From Nitrospirillum viridazoti CBAmc (GTDB lineage Bacteria > Pseudomonadota > Alphaproteobacteria > Azospirillales > Azospirillaceae): DNA of 64,000 nucleotides. Of the stretch, positions 46,601-54,702 are shown one piece after another (positions within the stretch are counted from its first letter, which is position 1; every line of letters begins with the position of its first letter). A program made the translations under genes and the position numbers. Location: the NCBI RefSeq assembly GCF_000730165.1, contig NZ_CP022111.1:1736001-1800000 (forward strand), given 5' to 3'. The notes under the pieces were generated by a model. The model made no database searches. It was not told where the DNA came from and was given only the letters and a program-made list of their open reading frames with translations.

Positions 46601-47014
46601 GCCGTCCGGCGTCCAGCCCACCGCCACGTCGCGGCCGGGGTGCCAGGTCAGGCGCTGCGGCTGGCCGCCGGTGGCGGGCACAACATAGACGTCGGTGTTG
46701 CCATCATAGGTACCGGTGTAGGCGACCAGGCTGCCGTCGGGGGAGAAGACGGGACCACTGTTCTGCCCCTGGCCCGCCACCAGCAGGGTGGCCTGGCCAC
46801 CGGCGCGTGGCACGGTCCAGATCTGCCCGCCGTAATCGAAAGCGATCAGGCTGGCCGACAGGCTGGGATGCTGCAACATCAGGGGCGGCGGGGCGGAGGC
46901 GGACCTTGCCCCCGGGGGCGGTGCTTCGGGCGGCTTCGTCTGGGCCTGGGCATAGGAACCGGACAAGGAAACGGGAAGCAACAGGCACGCGAGCGCCACG
47001 CCAAGCCAACGCAT
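43637..47014 (-). CDS. tricorn-type S41 protease, exported
   Basis: 1125 aa. A Sec signal (MRWLGVALACLLLPVSLSGSYAQAQ) is followed by two WD40/TolB-like beta-propellers (about 55-330 and 340-640; repeated FSPDG, WTPDG and WSPDSK blades). Next come a Lys/Asp-rich linker (about 575-605, DDGDKKGDDKKGDGKK), a helical bundle, a PDZ domain (about 830-920; NVAVGDLLLAVNGNEV) and the S41 catalytic domain with nucleophile Ser1006 in MSGSGGDALPW. Full tricorn architecture. Expected to degrade peptides in the periplasm into short products. ATG 47014 gives the signal; the frame opens at 47098. Confidence 0.92.
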   Translation of the reverse strand: MRWLGVALACLLLPVSLSGSYAQAQTKPPEAPPPGARSASAPPPLMLQHPSLSASLIAFDYGGQIWTVPRAGGQATLLVAGQGQNSGPVFSPDGSLVAYTGTYDGNTDVYVVPATGGQPQRLTWHPGRDVAVGWTPDGKNVLFRTPRTTPRDLEQLYTIPVTGGTATQLPLPSGFQASYSPDGGRLAYVPFSQWQPAWKHYRGGQTSRVWIAALSDSSVVKIPRDNSNDRNPLWVGDTVYFLSDREGPVALYAYDVKTAKVTSVVRNERGFDIQSAAAGPGGIVYDQFGTLNLYDTTTRQAHAVPVTISGELPQTRAHLETLDPGQILHAALSPTGKRVLFETHGEILSVPAEKGDVRNLTQSPGVADRDPAWSPDGKTVAWFSDQGGEYALHLRSADGLGPVKVIGLGQPPSYFYGPLWSPDSKKIVYTDKRLNLWVVDVDHPTPVKVDTDRYDSPASQLNPAWSPDSRWIAYAKQLPNHLHGIYVYSLADKKTQMVTDGRSNAASPRFDRGGKYLYFVAFTNNGLDQGWLDMSSMGRATDGRVYVMVLRRDLPSPLAPESDEEAAGDGKKAGQDDGDKKGDDKKGDGKKVAEVRIDFAGLDQRTLALPIPRVNLAGIEVGTEGIVFAAAQPVALTDEDYLDGDENGPPSLEVARFDLKTRKTDKFVDGVDAGSFFVSADGRKVLYAQHGRWFVNGADKAPDAGAGALKLDEMQVWVDPRAEWRQMYHEAWRIERDFLYDPKAQGLDLAKAEQVYAPFLEALAGRVDLNTLFAEMTGHIGLGHTFVGGGAFPKQDKVSVGLLGADYRVVAGRYQFARILEGENWTPGARAPLTQPGVNVAVGDLLLAVNGNEVKTDQEVYRYFLGTAGKQTVLTVGPKADGSGSRQVTVVPLPSETKLRLHTWMEENRRKVDQLSGGRLAYVYLPDTAAGGFANFNRYYYSQVGKQGAIVDERFNHGGQIADFIVEQMKKTPQMIDATREGEEMVEPAQAIYGPKVMIINQMSGSGGDALPWLFRKAKLGTLVGVRTWGGLVGIGGYPPLMDGGSITAPRWALYGTHGEWEVENIGIPPDVEVEQDPALVRQGHDPQLEKAVAVALDQLAKNPPQTFTRPAYPDRKPVLPETGR

Positions 47015-47243
47015 CAGACACCGCCGGGTTGTGAAAAGGCAGGCAGTAATTGTTCCATACCGTGTCGGCCCGCGCCATGGCGCAGAACCGGCCGGCAACG
47101 ATTTCTGGCATCGGCGCCTGGAACGATTTCATTTGTCAAAATACGCGCCGCAAATGGTGCCGCCATAGGGCAAGACATAAGGCAAGATAAGGGGGCCACG
47201 CCGCCGCCGGGGGGATGCGGCGCGGCCTGCGGGGGACGGTTCG

Positions 47244-48182
47244 ATGGGGTGGACAAGGGTGGCCACGGCACTGTTGTGCACGGCCTTGGTGACGACGAAC
47301 ACGCGGGGTGCCGGCAACGCCGTGCCGCCCACGGATGACGCCTACCCACCCCCGGCGCGCGCGCAGAACGATGAGGTCTTCACCATCGTCTATCCCCGCG
47401 CCACGGAGAGCGCCACCGACCCCCGGGATGAGTATCCCCTGGGCCTGCTGCGTCTGGCCTTGAATAAGGTGGGCGCACGCTACACCATCCGGCCCAGCAC
47501 CACGGTCATGGAGCAGGCCCGCGCCGCCGTGGCGCTGCAACAGGGGACGGAGGTGACGCTGCTGTGGAACGGCATGTCCGCCAAGCTGGAACGGGAGCTG
47601 CGGCCCATCCGCATCCCCCTGTTCCGGGGGGTGCTGGGCTATCGCCTGTTCATCATCAACAAGGCGGCGCAGGCCAAGTTTTCCGCCGTCCGCACCCTGG
47701 ACGACCTGAAGCGCCTGACCGCCGGCCAGGCCCTGGGCTGGCCCGACGTCGACATTCTGCAGGCGGCGGGCCTGCCGGTGGAAGCCTTCCGCTATGACCT
47801 GCTGTTCCGCCTGGTGGGCCTGAACCGCATCGATTACTTCCCCCGCGGCGCCAACGAGATCTTTGCCGAGGTCGCCCACCGCACGCCCGACGTGCCCGAC
47901 CTGGCGGTGGAAAGCGATCTTGTCCTGGTCTACCCCTTCGACAGCTTTTTCTACACCAGCAAGGCCAACGAGGCCCTGGCCGCCGCCATCGAGAGGGGGC
48001 TGCTGAAAGCTTATGAGGACGGCAGCTTCCTGAAATACTTCAACGACAGCCCCTACATCCGCCAGATGCTGACCGAAGCCCATCTGGACAGCCGTCGCCG
48101 CATCGAGATTCCCAATCCGCTGCTGTCGCCGGAGACGGCGGCCCTGCCGGACCGGTTCTGGTATGGGAGGGACGGGCGGTGA
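47244..48182 (+). CDS. hypothetical exported solute-binding-like protein
   Basis: 312 aa with a Sec signal (VATALLCTALVTTNTRGAG). The fold hints at a periplasmic binding protein type 2: FTIVYPRATES, LLRLALNKVGARYTI, LWNGMSAKLERELRPIRIPLFRGVLGYRLFII, and the crossover helix EALAAAIERGLLKAYEDGSFLKYF. No transporter genes adjoin it. Divergent from the tricorn protease gene. The ligand is unknown. Confidence 0.65.
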   Translation: MGWTRVATALLCTALVTTNTRGAGNAVPPTDDAYPPPARAQNDEVFTIVYPRATESATDPRDEYPLGLLRLALNKVGARYTIRPSTTVMEQARAAVALQQGTEVTLLWNGMSAKLERELRPIRIPLFRGVLGYRLFIINKAAQAKFSAVRTLDDLKRLTAGQALGWPDVDILQAAGLPVEAFRYDLLFRLVGLNRIDYFPRGANEIFAEVAHRTPDVPDLAVESDLVLVYPFDSFFYTSKANEALAAAIERGLLKAYEDGSFLKYFNDSPYIRQMLTEAHLDSRRRIEIPNPLLSPETAALPDRFWYGRDGR

Positions 48183-48194
48183 CCGGGCTAAGCG

Positions 48195-48581
48195 TCACCT
48201 GCCCTTGCCCAGCTTGGCCAGAACCTGGTTGATGGCAGCGCGCACGCCCGGCTTGTCGATGATCTCCCCGCAATAGAGAAGGGGCAGCGCCTTGCCTTGC
48301 TGCGGGCTGCCTTCATCCCGCGCCACCGGCATGTCGCCCTTGGCCAGGACCGCCGTCACGGCCGCCTTCACCGGCGCCAACATCTCTGGATCACGGCCTC
48401 TGCCTTGCACGATAGTCTCGCCCCAGCCATAGCCCTGGTCCTTCAGGTAAGGCCGGTCCTGAGCCATCAAACAGGTAGCGATGGCATAGCCCTCAACATC
48501 CCGTTGCGCCTCACTTCGCCCTGCGGCGAGGGCGGCGGACGCGGTCAGGCATGCGAGTAGCATCAGTAGATAACGCGGCAT
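48195..48581 (-). CDS. small exported protein, possibly Tai4-like
   Basis: 128 aa with a signal peptide (PRYLLMLLACLTASAALAAG). The mature part is helical with two cysteines (IATCLMAQD, LLYCGEII) and the general pattern of Tai4/Rap-type immunity proteins of type VI amidase effectors. No type VI genes are in the window, so this is weak. Convergent with the preceding gene. Confidence 0.5.
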   Translation of the reverse strand: MPRYLLMLLACLTASAALAAGRSEAQRDVEGYAIATCLMAQDRPYLKDQGYGWGETIVQGRGRDPEMLAPVKAAVTAVLAKGDMPVARDEGSPQQGKALPLLYCGEIIDKPGVRAAINQVLAKLGKGR

Positions 48582-48608
48582 CGCACAGCACCTCGCGTAA
48601 AGCGCCCC

Positions 48609-49097
48609 TCACAACACCGGCACAGGCCCCAGCGGAAACCGCTGCTTGATGCGGGCCAGCAGGCTGTCGCGCACTTGGCGGTAGGCGGCCAGGCGGGTCT
48701 CGCGGTTGCCTTCGATGAAGCTGGGGTCGAAGGTGTGCCAGAATTCCACGTCGCAGGCGGTGGTGCGGGTCATTTCCACGGCGCGGTGCTGCGCCTCCGG
48801 CGACAGTGACACCACCAGGTCGAAGCTGGTGTCCTCCAACTGGTCGAAGGTCTTGGCGCGGTGGCGGCTGATGTCGATGCCCATTTCCTCCATCACTGCG
48901 GCGGCGAAGGGGTCGGGGTCGCCCTCGCGCACGCCGGCGCTGTCGACATAGAGGCGGTGGCCGTGCAGGTGGCGCAAGAGCGCCGCGGCCATGGGGGAAC
49001 GGATGGAATTGTGGGTGCAGGCGAACAGCACGCTGGTGATCTGGGCCGGGTGCACGGCAGGGGCGAAGGCGGCGAAAGGATCCGGGCGCTCCGCCAT
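48609..49097 (-). CDS. low-molecular-weight phosphatase / arsenate-reductase-like
   Basis: 162 aa. The P-loop CTHNSIRSPMA (CX5R) near the N-terminus, the switch region VDSAGVREGDPDPFAAAVMEEMGIDISRH, and the acid loop WHTFDPSF match LMW protein tyrosine phosphatases and thioredoxin-type arsenate reductases. Lack of the extra ArsC cysteines suggests a phosphatase role. It starts 8 bases after the UPF0262 stop, as in many alphaproteobacteria, where the two follow hisD. Confidence 0.88.
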   Translation of the reverse strand: MAERPDPFAAFAPAVHPAQITSVLFACTHNSIRSPMAAALLRHLHGHRLYVDSAGVREGDPDPFAAAVMEEMGIDISRHRAKTFDQLEDTSFDLVVSLSPEAQHRAVEMTRTTACDVEFWHTFDPSFIEGNRETRLAAYRQVRDSLLARIKQRFPLGPVPVL

Positions 49098-49105
49098 CTT
49101 TCCCC

Positions 49106-49606
49106 TCAGCCCCGGATATGCAGGACGCAGATGAGGGTGAACAAGCGGCGGGCGGTGCCATGGTCCATGGTCACCTTGGCGGCCAGCCGCTCGCGCAGCA
49201 GGTCGGAGCCCTCGTTGTGCAGGCCCCGCCGGCCCATGTCGATGGCCTCGATCTGCGACGGGCTGGCGGTCTTGATGGCCTTGTAATAGCCCTCGCAGAT
49301 CAGGAAATAGTCGCGGATGACCGTGCGCAGGGGTGTCAGCGGCAGGGTGATGCGATCAACCTCCGCATCCCCTTCGTCCCGCAGATCGAAGACCATGCGG
49401 TTGTCCTCGATGGACAGGAACAGGCGATAGGGCCCGGCGTCCGGATGGTCCACCAGCTGGAACTGCTGGTTCTCCTCCACCAGGTCGAACAGCGCCACCG
49501 CCCGCTCATGCTCCACCTCCGGCCGGCGGCGGATGGCCGTCTGCTCGACCAGCTCGACGTGAACGATGCGCTGGCGGCCAGCGTCCGGCTTCGGGGCGTC
49601 CGACAT
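49106..49606 (-). CDS. UPF0262 family protein
   Basis: 166 aa. [30 protein letters not shown] near the N-terminus and [19 protein letters not shown] at the middle are diagnostic of UPF0262, an alphaproteobacterial family without assigned function. It lies 12 bases after hisD and before the phosphatase gene; the conserved linkage suggests a shared transcript. Confidence 0.93.
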   Translation of the reverse strand: MSDAPKPDAGRQRIVHVELVEQTAIRRRPEVEHERAVALFDLVEENQQFQLVDHPDAGPYRLFLSIEDNRMVFDLRDEGDAEVDRITLPLTPLRTVIRDYFLICEGYYKAIKTASPSQIEAIDMGRRGLHNEGSDLLRERLAAKVTMDHGTARRLFTLICVLHIRG

Positions 49607-49618
49607 GCCCGCGCCCCT

Positions 49619-50911
49619 TCAGCGGCCCAGCCGGACGCGAACCGACAGCGCGTGCGCGCCCAGCCCCTCCGCATCGGCCAGGATGGCGGCCTGCGGCCCC
49701 AGCCGGCCCAGGCTGGCGGCGTCGCAGCCCACCAGGGTGGTCCGCTTCATGAAGTCCAGCACGTTGAGGCCGGAGGAGAAGCGGGCGCTGCGGGCCGTGG
49801 GCAGCACGTGGTTGGGGCCCGCGATGTAGTCGCCGATGGCCTCGGGCGTGTAGCGGCCCAGGAAGATGGCGCCGGCGTGGTTGACCTTGGCCGCCAGCGC
49901 GTCCGGATCGGCCACCGCCAGTTCCAGATGCTCCGGCGCCAGGCGGTCCACCAGGGCCGCCGCCTCGTCCAGGTCGCGCACCAGGACGATGGCGCCGTTG
50001 TTGCGCCAGCTGGCCCCGGCGATGACGGCGCGGGGCAGGGTCTTCAGGTGGGTGTCCACCGCCGCGCGCACCGCCTGGATGAAGGCCGCGTCATCGCTGA
50101 TCAGGATGGATTGGGCGCTGCTGTCATGCTCGGCTTGGGACAACAGGTCGGCCGCGATCCAGCTGGGGTCGTTGGCGCCGTCGGCCACCACCAGGATTTC
50201 CGAGGGGCCGGCGATCATGTCGATGCCCACGGTGCCGAACACCTGGCGCTTGGCGGCGGCGACATAGGCGTTGCCGGGCCCCACGATCTTGTCCACCGGG
50301 CGGATGGTGGCCGTGCCATAGGCCAGCGCCGCCACCGCCTGGGCGCCACCCACGCGGTAGATCTCATCCACGCCGGCGATGCGGGCGGCCGCCAGCACCA
50401 GGGGGGACAGCGCCCCCTCCGGCGTCGGCACCACCATCGCCAGCCGCTTCACGCCCGCGACCTTGGCCGGGATGGCGTTCATGAGGACGGAGCTGGGGTA
50501 GGAGGCGAGGCCGCCGGGCACATACAGGCCCACGGCGGACAGCGGTGTCCAGCGTGCGCCCAGGCGCACGCCCGCCTCGTCCACGTAATCGTAGGTGTCG
50601 GGCGTCTGGCGGCGGTGGAAGGCCTCGATACGGCCGACGGCGACCTTCAGCGCCTCGATCACCTCGGGGTCGCAGGCGGCCACGGCGGCCTCGATCTCGC
50701 ACTCCGCGATACGCAGCCGGTCGGGTGTCAGGTCCAGCTGGTCCCAGCGGCTGGTGTATTTGATCAGCGCCTCATCCCCGTGCAGACGCACGTCGCGCAG
50801 CACCTCGGCCACGGCGTCGGCCACGTCGCTCTGGGATTCCCGCTTGGCATGCAGCAGCCGGTCGAAGTCCGCCTCGAAGCCGGCATCGGTGGTGCGCAGT
50901 TCACGCGGCAT
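49619..50911 (-). CDS. hisD: histidinol dehydrogenase
   Basis: 430 aa. Catalyses the last two steps of histidine synthesis, histidinol to histidine, with zinc and NAD. Recognisable blocks are [74 protein letters not shown], and NHAGAIFLG plus GPNHVLPT. The ATG at 50911 overlaps the end of hisG by 11 bases, so the two are translationally coupled. Confidence 0.96.
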   Translation of the reverse strand: MPRELRTTDAGFEADFDRLLHAKRESQSDVADAVAEVLRDVRLHGDEALIKYTSRWDQLDLTPDRLRIAECEIEAAVAACDPEVIEALKVAVGRIEAFHRRQTPDTYDYVDEAGVRLGARWTPLSAVGLYVPGGLASYPSSVLMNAIPAKVAGVKRLAMVVPTPEGALSPLVLAAARIAGVDEIYRVGGAQAVAALAYGTATIRPVDKIVGPGNAYVAAAKRQVFGTVGIDMIAGPSEILVVADGANDPSWIAADLLSQAEHDSSAQSILISDDAAFIQAVRAAVDTHLKTLPRAVIAGASWRNNGAIVLVRDLDEAAALVDRLAPEHLELAVADPDALAAKVNHAGAIFLGRYTPEAIGDYIAGPNHVLPTARSARFSSGLNVLDFMKRTTLVGCDAASLGRLGPQAAILADAEGLGAHALSVRVRLGR

Positions 50912-51659
50912 GGGTGACAACCTCCGTGAAACGGTTGATCCAGTCCTGGATCTCCGGATGGCGGGTCTTGAAAGCGGCGCGATTGACGATAAGGCGCGAG
51001 GTCACGTCGGCAATATGCTCGATCTCCACCAGGCCATTGGCCTTCAGGGTGGCGCCGCTGGACACCAGATCGACGATGCGCTGGCACAGGCCCAGGCTGG
51101 GCGCCAGTTCCATGGCGCCGTTCAGCTTGATGCATTCCGCCTGCACGCCGCGGCGGGCGAAGTGGCGGCGGGTGACCTCCGGATACTTGGTGGCCACGCG
51201 CACATGGCTCCAGCGCGAGGGGTCGTCGCCCTGCGCCTCGGCCACCGGCTCGGCCACGGCCAGGCGGCAATGGCCGATGCCCAGGTCCAGGGGCGCGTAG
51301 ATTTCGGGATAGTCGAATTCCATCAGCACGTCGTTGCCGCACACGCCCATCTGGGCGGCGCCGAAGGCGACGAAGGTGGCGAGGTCGAAGCTGCGCACGC
51401 GGATGATCTCCACATGCGGCAGGTTGGTGGCGAAGCGCAGCGCCCGGCTTTTGGGATCGTCGAACGCGGCTTCGGGCCGCAGGCCCACCGCCTCCAGCAG
51501 CGGCCGCACCTCATCCAGGATGCGACCCTTGGGCAGGGCCAGGGTCAGCCGCTCCGGCGCGCCGGACGCGGCGGCGCTATGCGCGTGCCCGGATGTCGAA
51601 ACCGGGGCGGTGGCGACCGGGGACAACGGGGCGGATGGTGGCGGCGCGGCGGCAGGCAT
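50901..51659 (-). CDS. hisG: ATP phosphoribosyltransferase, short form
   Basis: 252 aa. Commits ATP and PRPP to histidine synthesis. [13 protein letters not shown] starts the catalytic domain, [27 protein letters not shown] follows, and the PRPP loop [16 protein letters not shown] closes it. The third regulatory ACT-like domain of long HisG is absent, so this is HisG-S, which needs HisZ; no hisZ gene is in the window. The Ala/Pro-rich N-terminal extension (residues 1-36) is unusual; a start could also lie nearer the LTLALPKG block, and the frame opens to 51773. Confidence 0.93.
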   Translation of the reverse strand: MPAAAPPPSAPLSPVATAPVSTSGHAHSAAASGAPERLTLALPKGRILDEVRPLLEAVGLRPEAAFDDPKSRALRFATNLPHVEIIRVRSFDLATFVAFGAAQMGVCGNDVLMEFDYPEIYAPLDLGIGHCRLAVAEPVAEAQGDDPSRWSHVRVATKYPEVTRRHFARRGVQAECIKLNGAMELAPSLGLCQRIVDLVSSGATLKANGLVEIEHIADVTSRLIVNRAAFKTRHPEIQDWINRFTEVVTHAA

Positions 51660-51812
51660 GGAAACGCGGGCTCCGAAGGACGAACCCCATTCCGGGTCCG
51701 GAGGGCCGCAGAATAGCAGATCGTCCGCCCCCGCCAACGCCTTGGGTTGGAGGGCAGCCCTGTCTGTTTGCACAGGGGGCTGCCCCAGGAACCCGCCCTT
51801 GCTGGCCCGGCC

Positions 51813-52094
51813 TTACTGGTTCTGAGGCGCCTGGCCCTTGGCCGGCAGGGTAGCCAGCGCCGCCTTGCAGTCAGGCGACAGCTTGTCCTCATGCGCCTTC
51901 AGGCAGGCGAGGATGCGGCCGCCGCCGGGCTGTTCGTCCTTGCACAAGGCCTGGCGGTCGGGCTGGCAGGCCTTCATGGCGGCGCGCGCGGCGGGATGGG
52001 CCGGCTGGCCATCCTGGGACTGGGCGAAGGCCACCATGGGCGCCAGGACCAACGACAGGGCGAGGGAAGTGCCGACAAGCGTCTTGGACATCAT
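51813..52094 (-). CDS. small exported Cys-rich repeat protein (GLG1/FGFR-type)
   Basis: 93 aa. A signal peptide (LVGTSLALSLVLAPMVAFAQ) precedes one Cys-rich GLG1-like repeat: ACQPDRQALCKDEQPGGGRILACLKAHEDKLSPDCKAAL, here split across the C-X8-C...C-X10-C pattern. In alphaproteobacteria such proteins are small periplasmic proteins of unknown function. It lies inside the 5' end of a larger open frame but has its own signal and start (ATG 52094 or 52091). Divergent from the desaturase-ECF operon. Confidence 0.82.
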   Translation of the reverse strand: MMSKTLVGTSLALSLVLAPMVAFAQSQDGQPAHPAARAAMKACQPDRQALCKDEQPGGGRILACLKAHEDKLSPDCKAALATLPAKGQAPQNQ

Positions 52095-52274
52095 TTCAGG
52101 TATCCGTGTTGGAGGGGGACAGGGACGGCCATTTCCGCCGCCTGGCCCTGGTACGCCACGCCCCCCGCCAACTATTCGATCCCGTTTTTCAAAAATCCTG
52201 CGAACCCGCCCGAACACGGAAGGGCACGGCCTGCGTATCAGCGCCAAATCCACCGTTTCCCGCGAGGTTCGGCC

Positions 52275-53147
52275 ATGGCCATCCTGGGTGGCGCCAGCGT
52301 CCTTCCCCTGAAGTTCTACCCCTTCGTCGCGGCCGCCGTGGCGGCGGAGGTGGCGTGGTACGCCGCGCGGCGGCGGCCCTATCCCTGGTCGGAAACCGCG
52401 ACCTCGGTGGCGGTCCTGCTGATGCGCATCCCCATGAAGCTGGTGCTGGCCGGCGTCGTGGCGCCGGTGGCCTGGTATGCCTGGACCCACCGCATCGCCA
52501 CCGTGCCGCTGGACCGCTGGTGGGGTCTGACCCTGCTGTTTGCGGGAGAGGAGTTCTGCTACTACTGGGGCCATCGCCTGGGTCATGAGGTGCGCTGGGT
52601 CTGGGCATCGCACAGCGTCCACCATTCCCCCACCGCCTTGCACCTGGCCAGCGCCTTTCGGCTGGGGGTGACGGAAGTGCTGTCCTGCGGCTGGCTGGTC
52701 TACGTTCCCCTGTATTTCCTGGGCTTCAACCCGGTGGCGGTGGCCGCGATGCTGGCGCTGAACCTGTTCTATCAGTTCTGGCTGCATACCGAGGCGGTGG
52801 GCACCCTGGGCCCGCTGGAATGGGTGCTGAACACCCCCGCCCACCACCGGGTGCACCATGCCAGCAACCCGGAATACCTGGATCGCAACTACGGTGGCGT
52901 GGTCATCGTCTGGGACCGGCTATTCAGCACCTTCGGCCAGGCGTCGCCCGACGCGCCACTGACCTACGGCCTGGCCCATGTCGCGCCCAGCGCCAACCCG
53001 CTGGTGGTGTGCCTGCGCGAGTGGACGGCCATGGCCCGTGACGTGGCCCGGGCGCAGGGGGTGCGCGCCCGCCTGCGCCAGCTGTTCGGCCGCCCCGGCG
53101 ACAGCCTGAGCGCGCGGGGCGCGTCCTTGCGACAGGACGTCCCGTGA
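52275..53147 (+). CDS. sterol desaturase / fatty acid hydroxylase family membrane protein
   Basis: 290 aa with several transmembrane helices. The di-iron histidine clusters of the fatty-acid hydroxylase superfamily are present: HRLGH (HX3H), HSVHH (HX2HH), and HRVHH (HX2HH), with an additional histidine in FWLHTEAVG. The substrate is probably a membrane lipid or hopanoid, but not determinable. It begins the ECF cluster: its last codons overlap the sigma-factor GTG (GTGA), so synthesis of the hydroxylase and the sigma factor is coupled. Confidence 0.9.
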   Translation: MAILGGASVLPLKFYPFVAAAVAAEVAWYAARRRPYPWSETATSVAVLLMRIPMKLVLAGVVAPVAWYAWTHRIATVPLDRWWGLTLLFAGEEFCYYWGHRLGHEVRWVWASHSVHHSPTALHLASAFRLGVTEVLSCGWLVYVPLYFLGFNPVAVAAMLALNLFYQFWLHTEAVGTLGPLEWVLNTPAHHRVHHASNPEYLDRNYGGVVIVWDRLFSTFGQASPDAPLTYGLAHVAPSANPLVVCLREWTAMARDVARAQGVRARLRQLFGRPGDSLSARGASLRQDVP

Positions 53148-53758
53148 CGGGCCAGCAGCCCTGGGGCCGCCTGCCCGCCGCCCATGGGGACGATGGGGCG
53201 GACGACGACGCCCTGATGGCCCGCGTCGCCCAGGGGGACGAGCGGGCGCTGCGCCAGGTGGGCCAGCGCCACTATGCGGCCACCTGGCGACTGGCCAAGC
53301 GCCTGCTGACCTCGGAGGCGGAGGCCGACGACGTGGCGCAGGAGGTGCTGGTGCGGGTGTGGAACCATGCGGCACGCTGGACGCCCGGCCGCGCCCAGCT
53401 GTCCACCTGGCTGTACACCGTCACCTACCGGCTGTGCCTCGACCGCCTGCGCGGTCGCCGGCACGCCCCGCTGGAGGCGGCGATGGACGTGGCCGACCCC
53501 AGTGAGGGGGCCGCCGAGACTATGGAACGCCGGTCGGAACAACGGCGCGTGCGCGATGCCCTGGCCAGCCTGCCGGAAAAGCAGCGCGCAGCCCTGGTGC
53601 TGTTCTATTACCAGGAAATGCCGGGGCCCCAGGCGTCGGCCGTGCTGGGCTTGAACCTGCGCGCTTACTGGTCGCTGCTGTACCGTGCCCGGGGCGCGCT
53701 GGAGCGGGCGCTGACCAGGGGCGGCAAGGAGCCTTTTGGAAGGAAGGGTGAGCCATGA
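53144..53758 (+). CDS. ECF-type RNA polymerase sigma factor
   Basis: 204 aa. Sigma region 2 (about 22-90; MARVAQGDERALRQVGQRHY, EADDVAQEVLVRVWNHA) and region 4 (about 135-190; ALASLPEKQRAALVLFYYQEMPGPQASAVLGL) with the HTH. GTG start overlaps the upstream stop; the stop overlaps the next gene's ATG (ATGA). The cluster order sigma - anti-sigma - periplasmic sensor recalls Cnr-type metal-responsive ECF systems. Confidence 0.9.
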   Translation: MTGQQPWGRLPAAHGDDGADDDALMARVAQGDERALRQVGQRHYAATWRLAKRLLTSEAEADDVAQEVLVRVWNHAARWTPGRAQLSTWLYTVTYRLCLDRLRGRRHAPLEAAMDVADPSEGAAETMERRSEQRRVRDALASLPEKQRAALVLFYYQEMPGPQASAVLGLNLRAYWSLLYRARGALERALTRGGKEPFGRKGEP

Positions 53759-54189
53759 CCATTGAGGAATTCGCCCAGTTGCTGGCGGCCCACGGGCCGG
53801 ACATCGACCATTGGCCGCCGAGGGCCCGGCGCGCCGCCCATGGCTTGCGTGCCCAGAATGCGGACGCGCGCGACCTGTGGGAAGCCGCCTTGCGTCGCTG
53901 GGCCCCGCTTGCCGGCGACGGCCTGGAAGAAGATGCGCCGGGCGCGGCCCGCGTCCAGGCCGGCATCGACGCCAGCCTGCGCCGCATCCGCCAGCGGCAG
54001 GTTCCGGCCCCGTCGATCCCATGGCTGTCCTGGCGGCCGGCCGGCGCCGTCTTCGCCACCATGGCGGTGGCCGGCTGGCTGGCCGGCACCTGGCTGACGC
54101 CGCCGGCCGAGGCGGCGGCGCCAGCCACGGCCTCGCTGGCCACCCTGTTCACCCTGGCGGGTGTGGGCGGTGACTGGCTGGGGGGGTAG
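53755..54189 (+). CDS. putative membrane anti-sigma factor
   Basis: 144 aa. A soluble N-terminal helical domain (1-80) that begins MTIEEFAQLLAAHGPDIDHWP is followed by one transmembrane helix (about 97-113, AGAVFATMAVAGWLAGTWL) and a short external tail. There is no HXXXCXXC zinc motif. Position directly after the sigma gene with ATGA overlap, and the topology, support an anti-sigma role; sequence alone does not prove it. Confidence 0.68.
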   Translation: MTIEEFAQLLAAHGPDIDHWPPRARRAAHGLRAQNADARDLWEAALRRWAPLAGDGLEEDAPGAARVQAGIDASLRRIRQRQVPAPSIPWLSWRPAGAVFATMAVAGWLAGTWLTPPAEAAAPATASLATLFTLAGVGGDWLGG

Positions 54190-54235
54190 CGCCCCCGTTC
54201 CCGTCCGCCCAATTCTTCACCGAAGGTTTGCCCCC

Positions 54236-54694
54236 ATGCGCTCACCGGTTCTGCGCTTCCTCTTCCTCCTGTCCCTGGCCCTGAACTTGTTCCTGCTGGC
54301 CTTCCTGGGCGCCCAGCAATGGCGCCAGCGGACGGCCCTGGGCGCCCTGCCCCCGGTGCTGGCCCGCTCCGCCGCCGGCAACGCGCTGGCCACCCTGGTG
54401 GGGCAGTTGGCGGAACAGCTACCGGCGGGGGATCGCAGCCTGCTGCGCGGCGCCATCGTCAGTCATATGGCGCAGCTGGAGGCGGCGCAGGGCCGCTTCA
54501 CCGCCGCCATGGATCAGGTGCGGGCGGAAATCGACCGCACGCCGCTGGACCCCGACGCCCTGCGCGCCGCCATGGCCAACGCCCGCGAACAGCGCCAACC
54601 CATCGGCCCGGTGTTGGAGGACATCATGATGGAGGTGCTGCCCAAGATGTCGCCCGAGGGCCGGCATGTCCTGGCCCAATACCGCGGACGCTGA
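54236..54694 (+). CDS. periplasmic heavy-metal sensor (ZraP/CnrX-like)
   Basis: 152 aa. An N-terminal membrane anchor or signal (LRFLFLLSLALNLFLLAFLGAQQW) is followed by long alpha-helices with the spaced LRGAIVSHMAQLEAAQGRF and MANAREQRQPIGPVLEDIMMEVLPKMSPEGRHVL pattern of the metal-resistance (PF13801-like) family. Such proteins bind metal or sense envelope stress and release the anti-sigma factor. Completes the desaturase-sigma-anti-sigma cluster. Confidence 0.78.
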   Translation: MRSPVLRFLFLLSLALNLFLLAFLGAQQWRQRTALGALPPVLARSAAGNALATLVGQLAEQLPAGDRSLLRGAIVSHMAQLEAAQGRFTAAMDQVRAEIDRTPLDPDALRAAMANAREQRQPIGPVLEDIMMEVLPKMSPEGRHVLAQYRGR

Positions 54695-54702
54695 CGCGCC
54701 TC

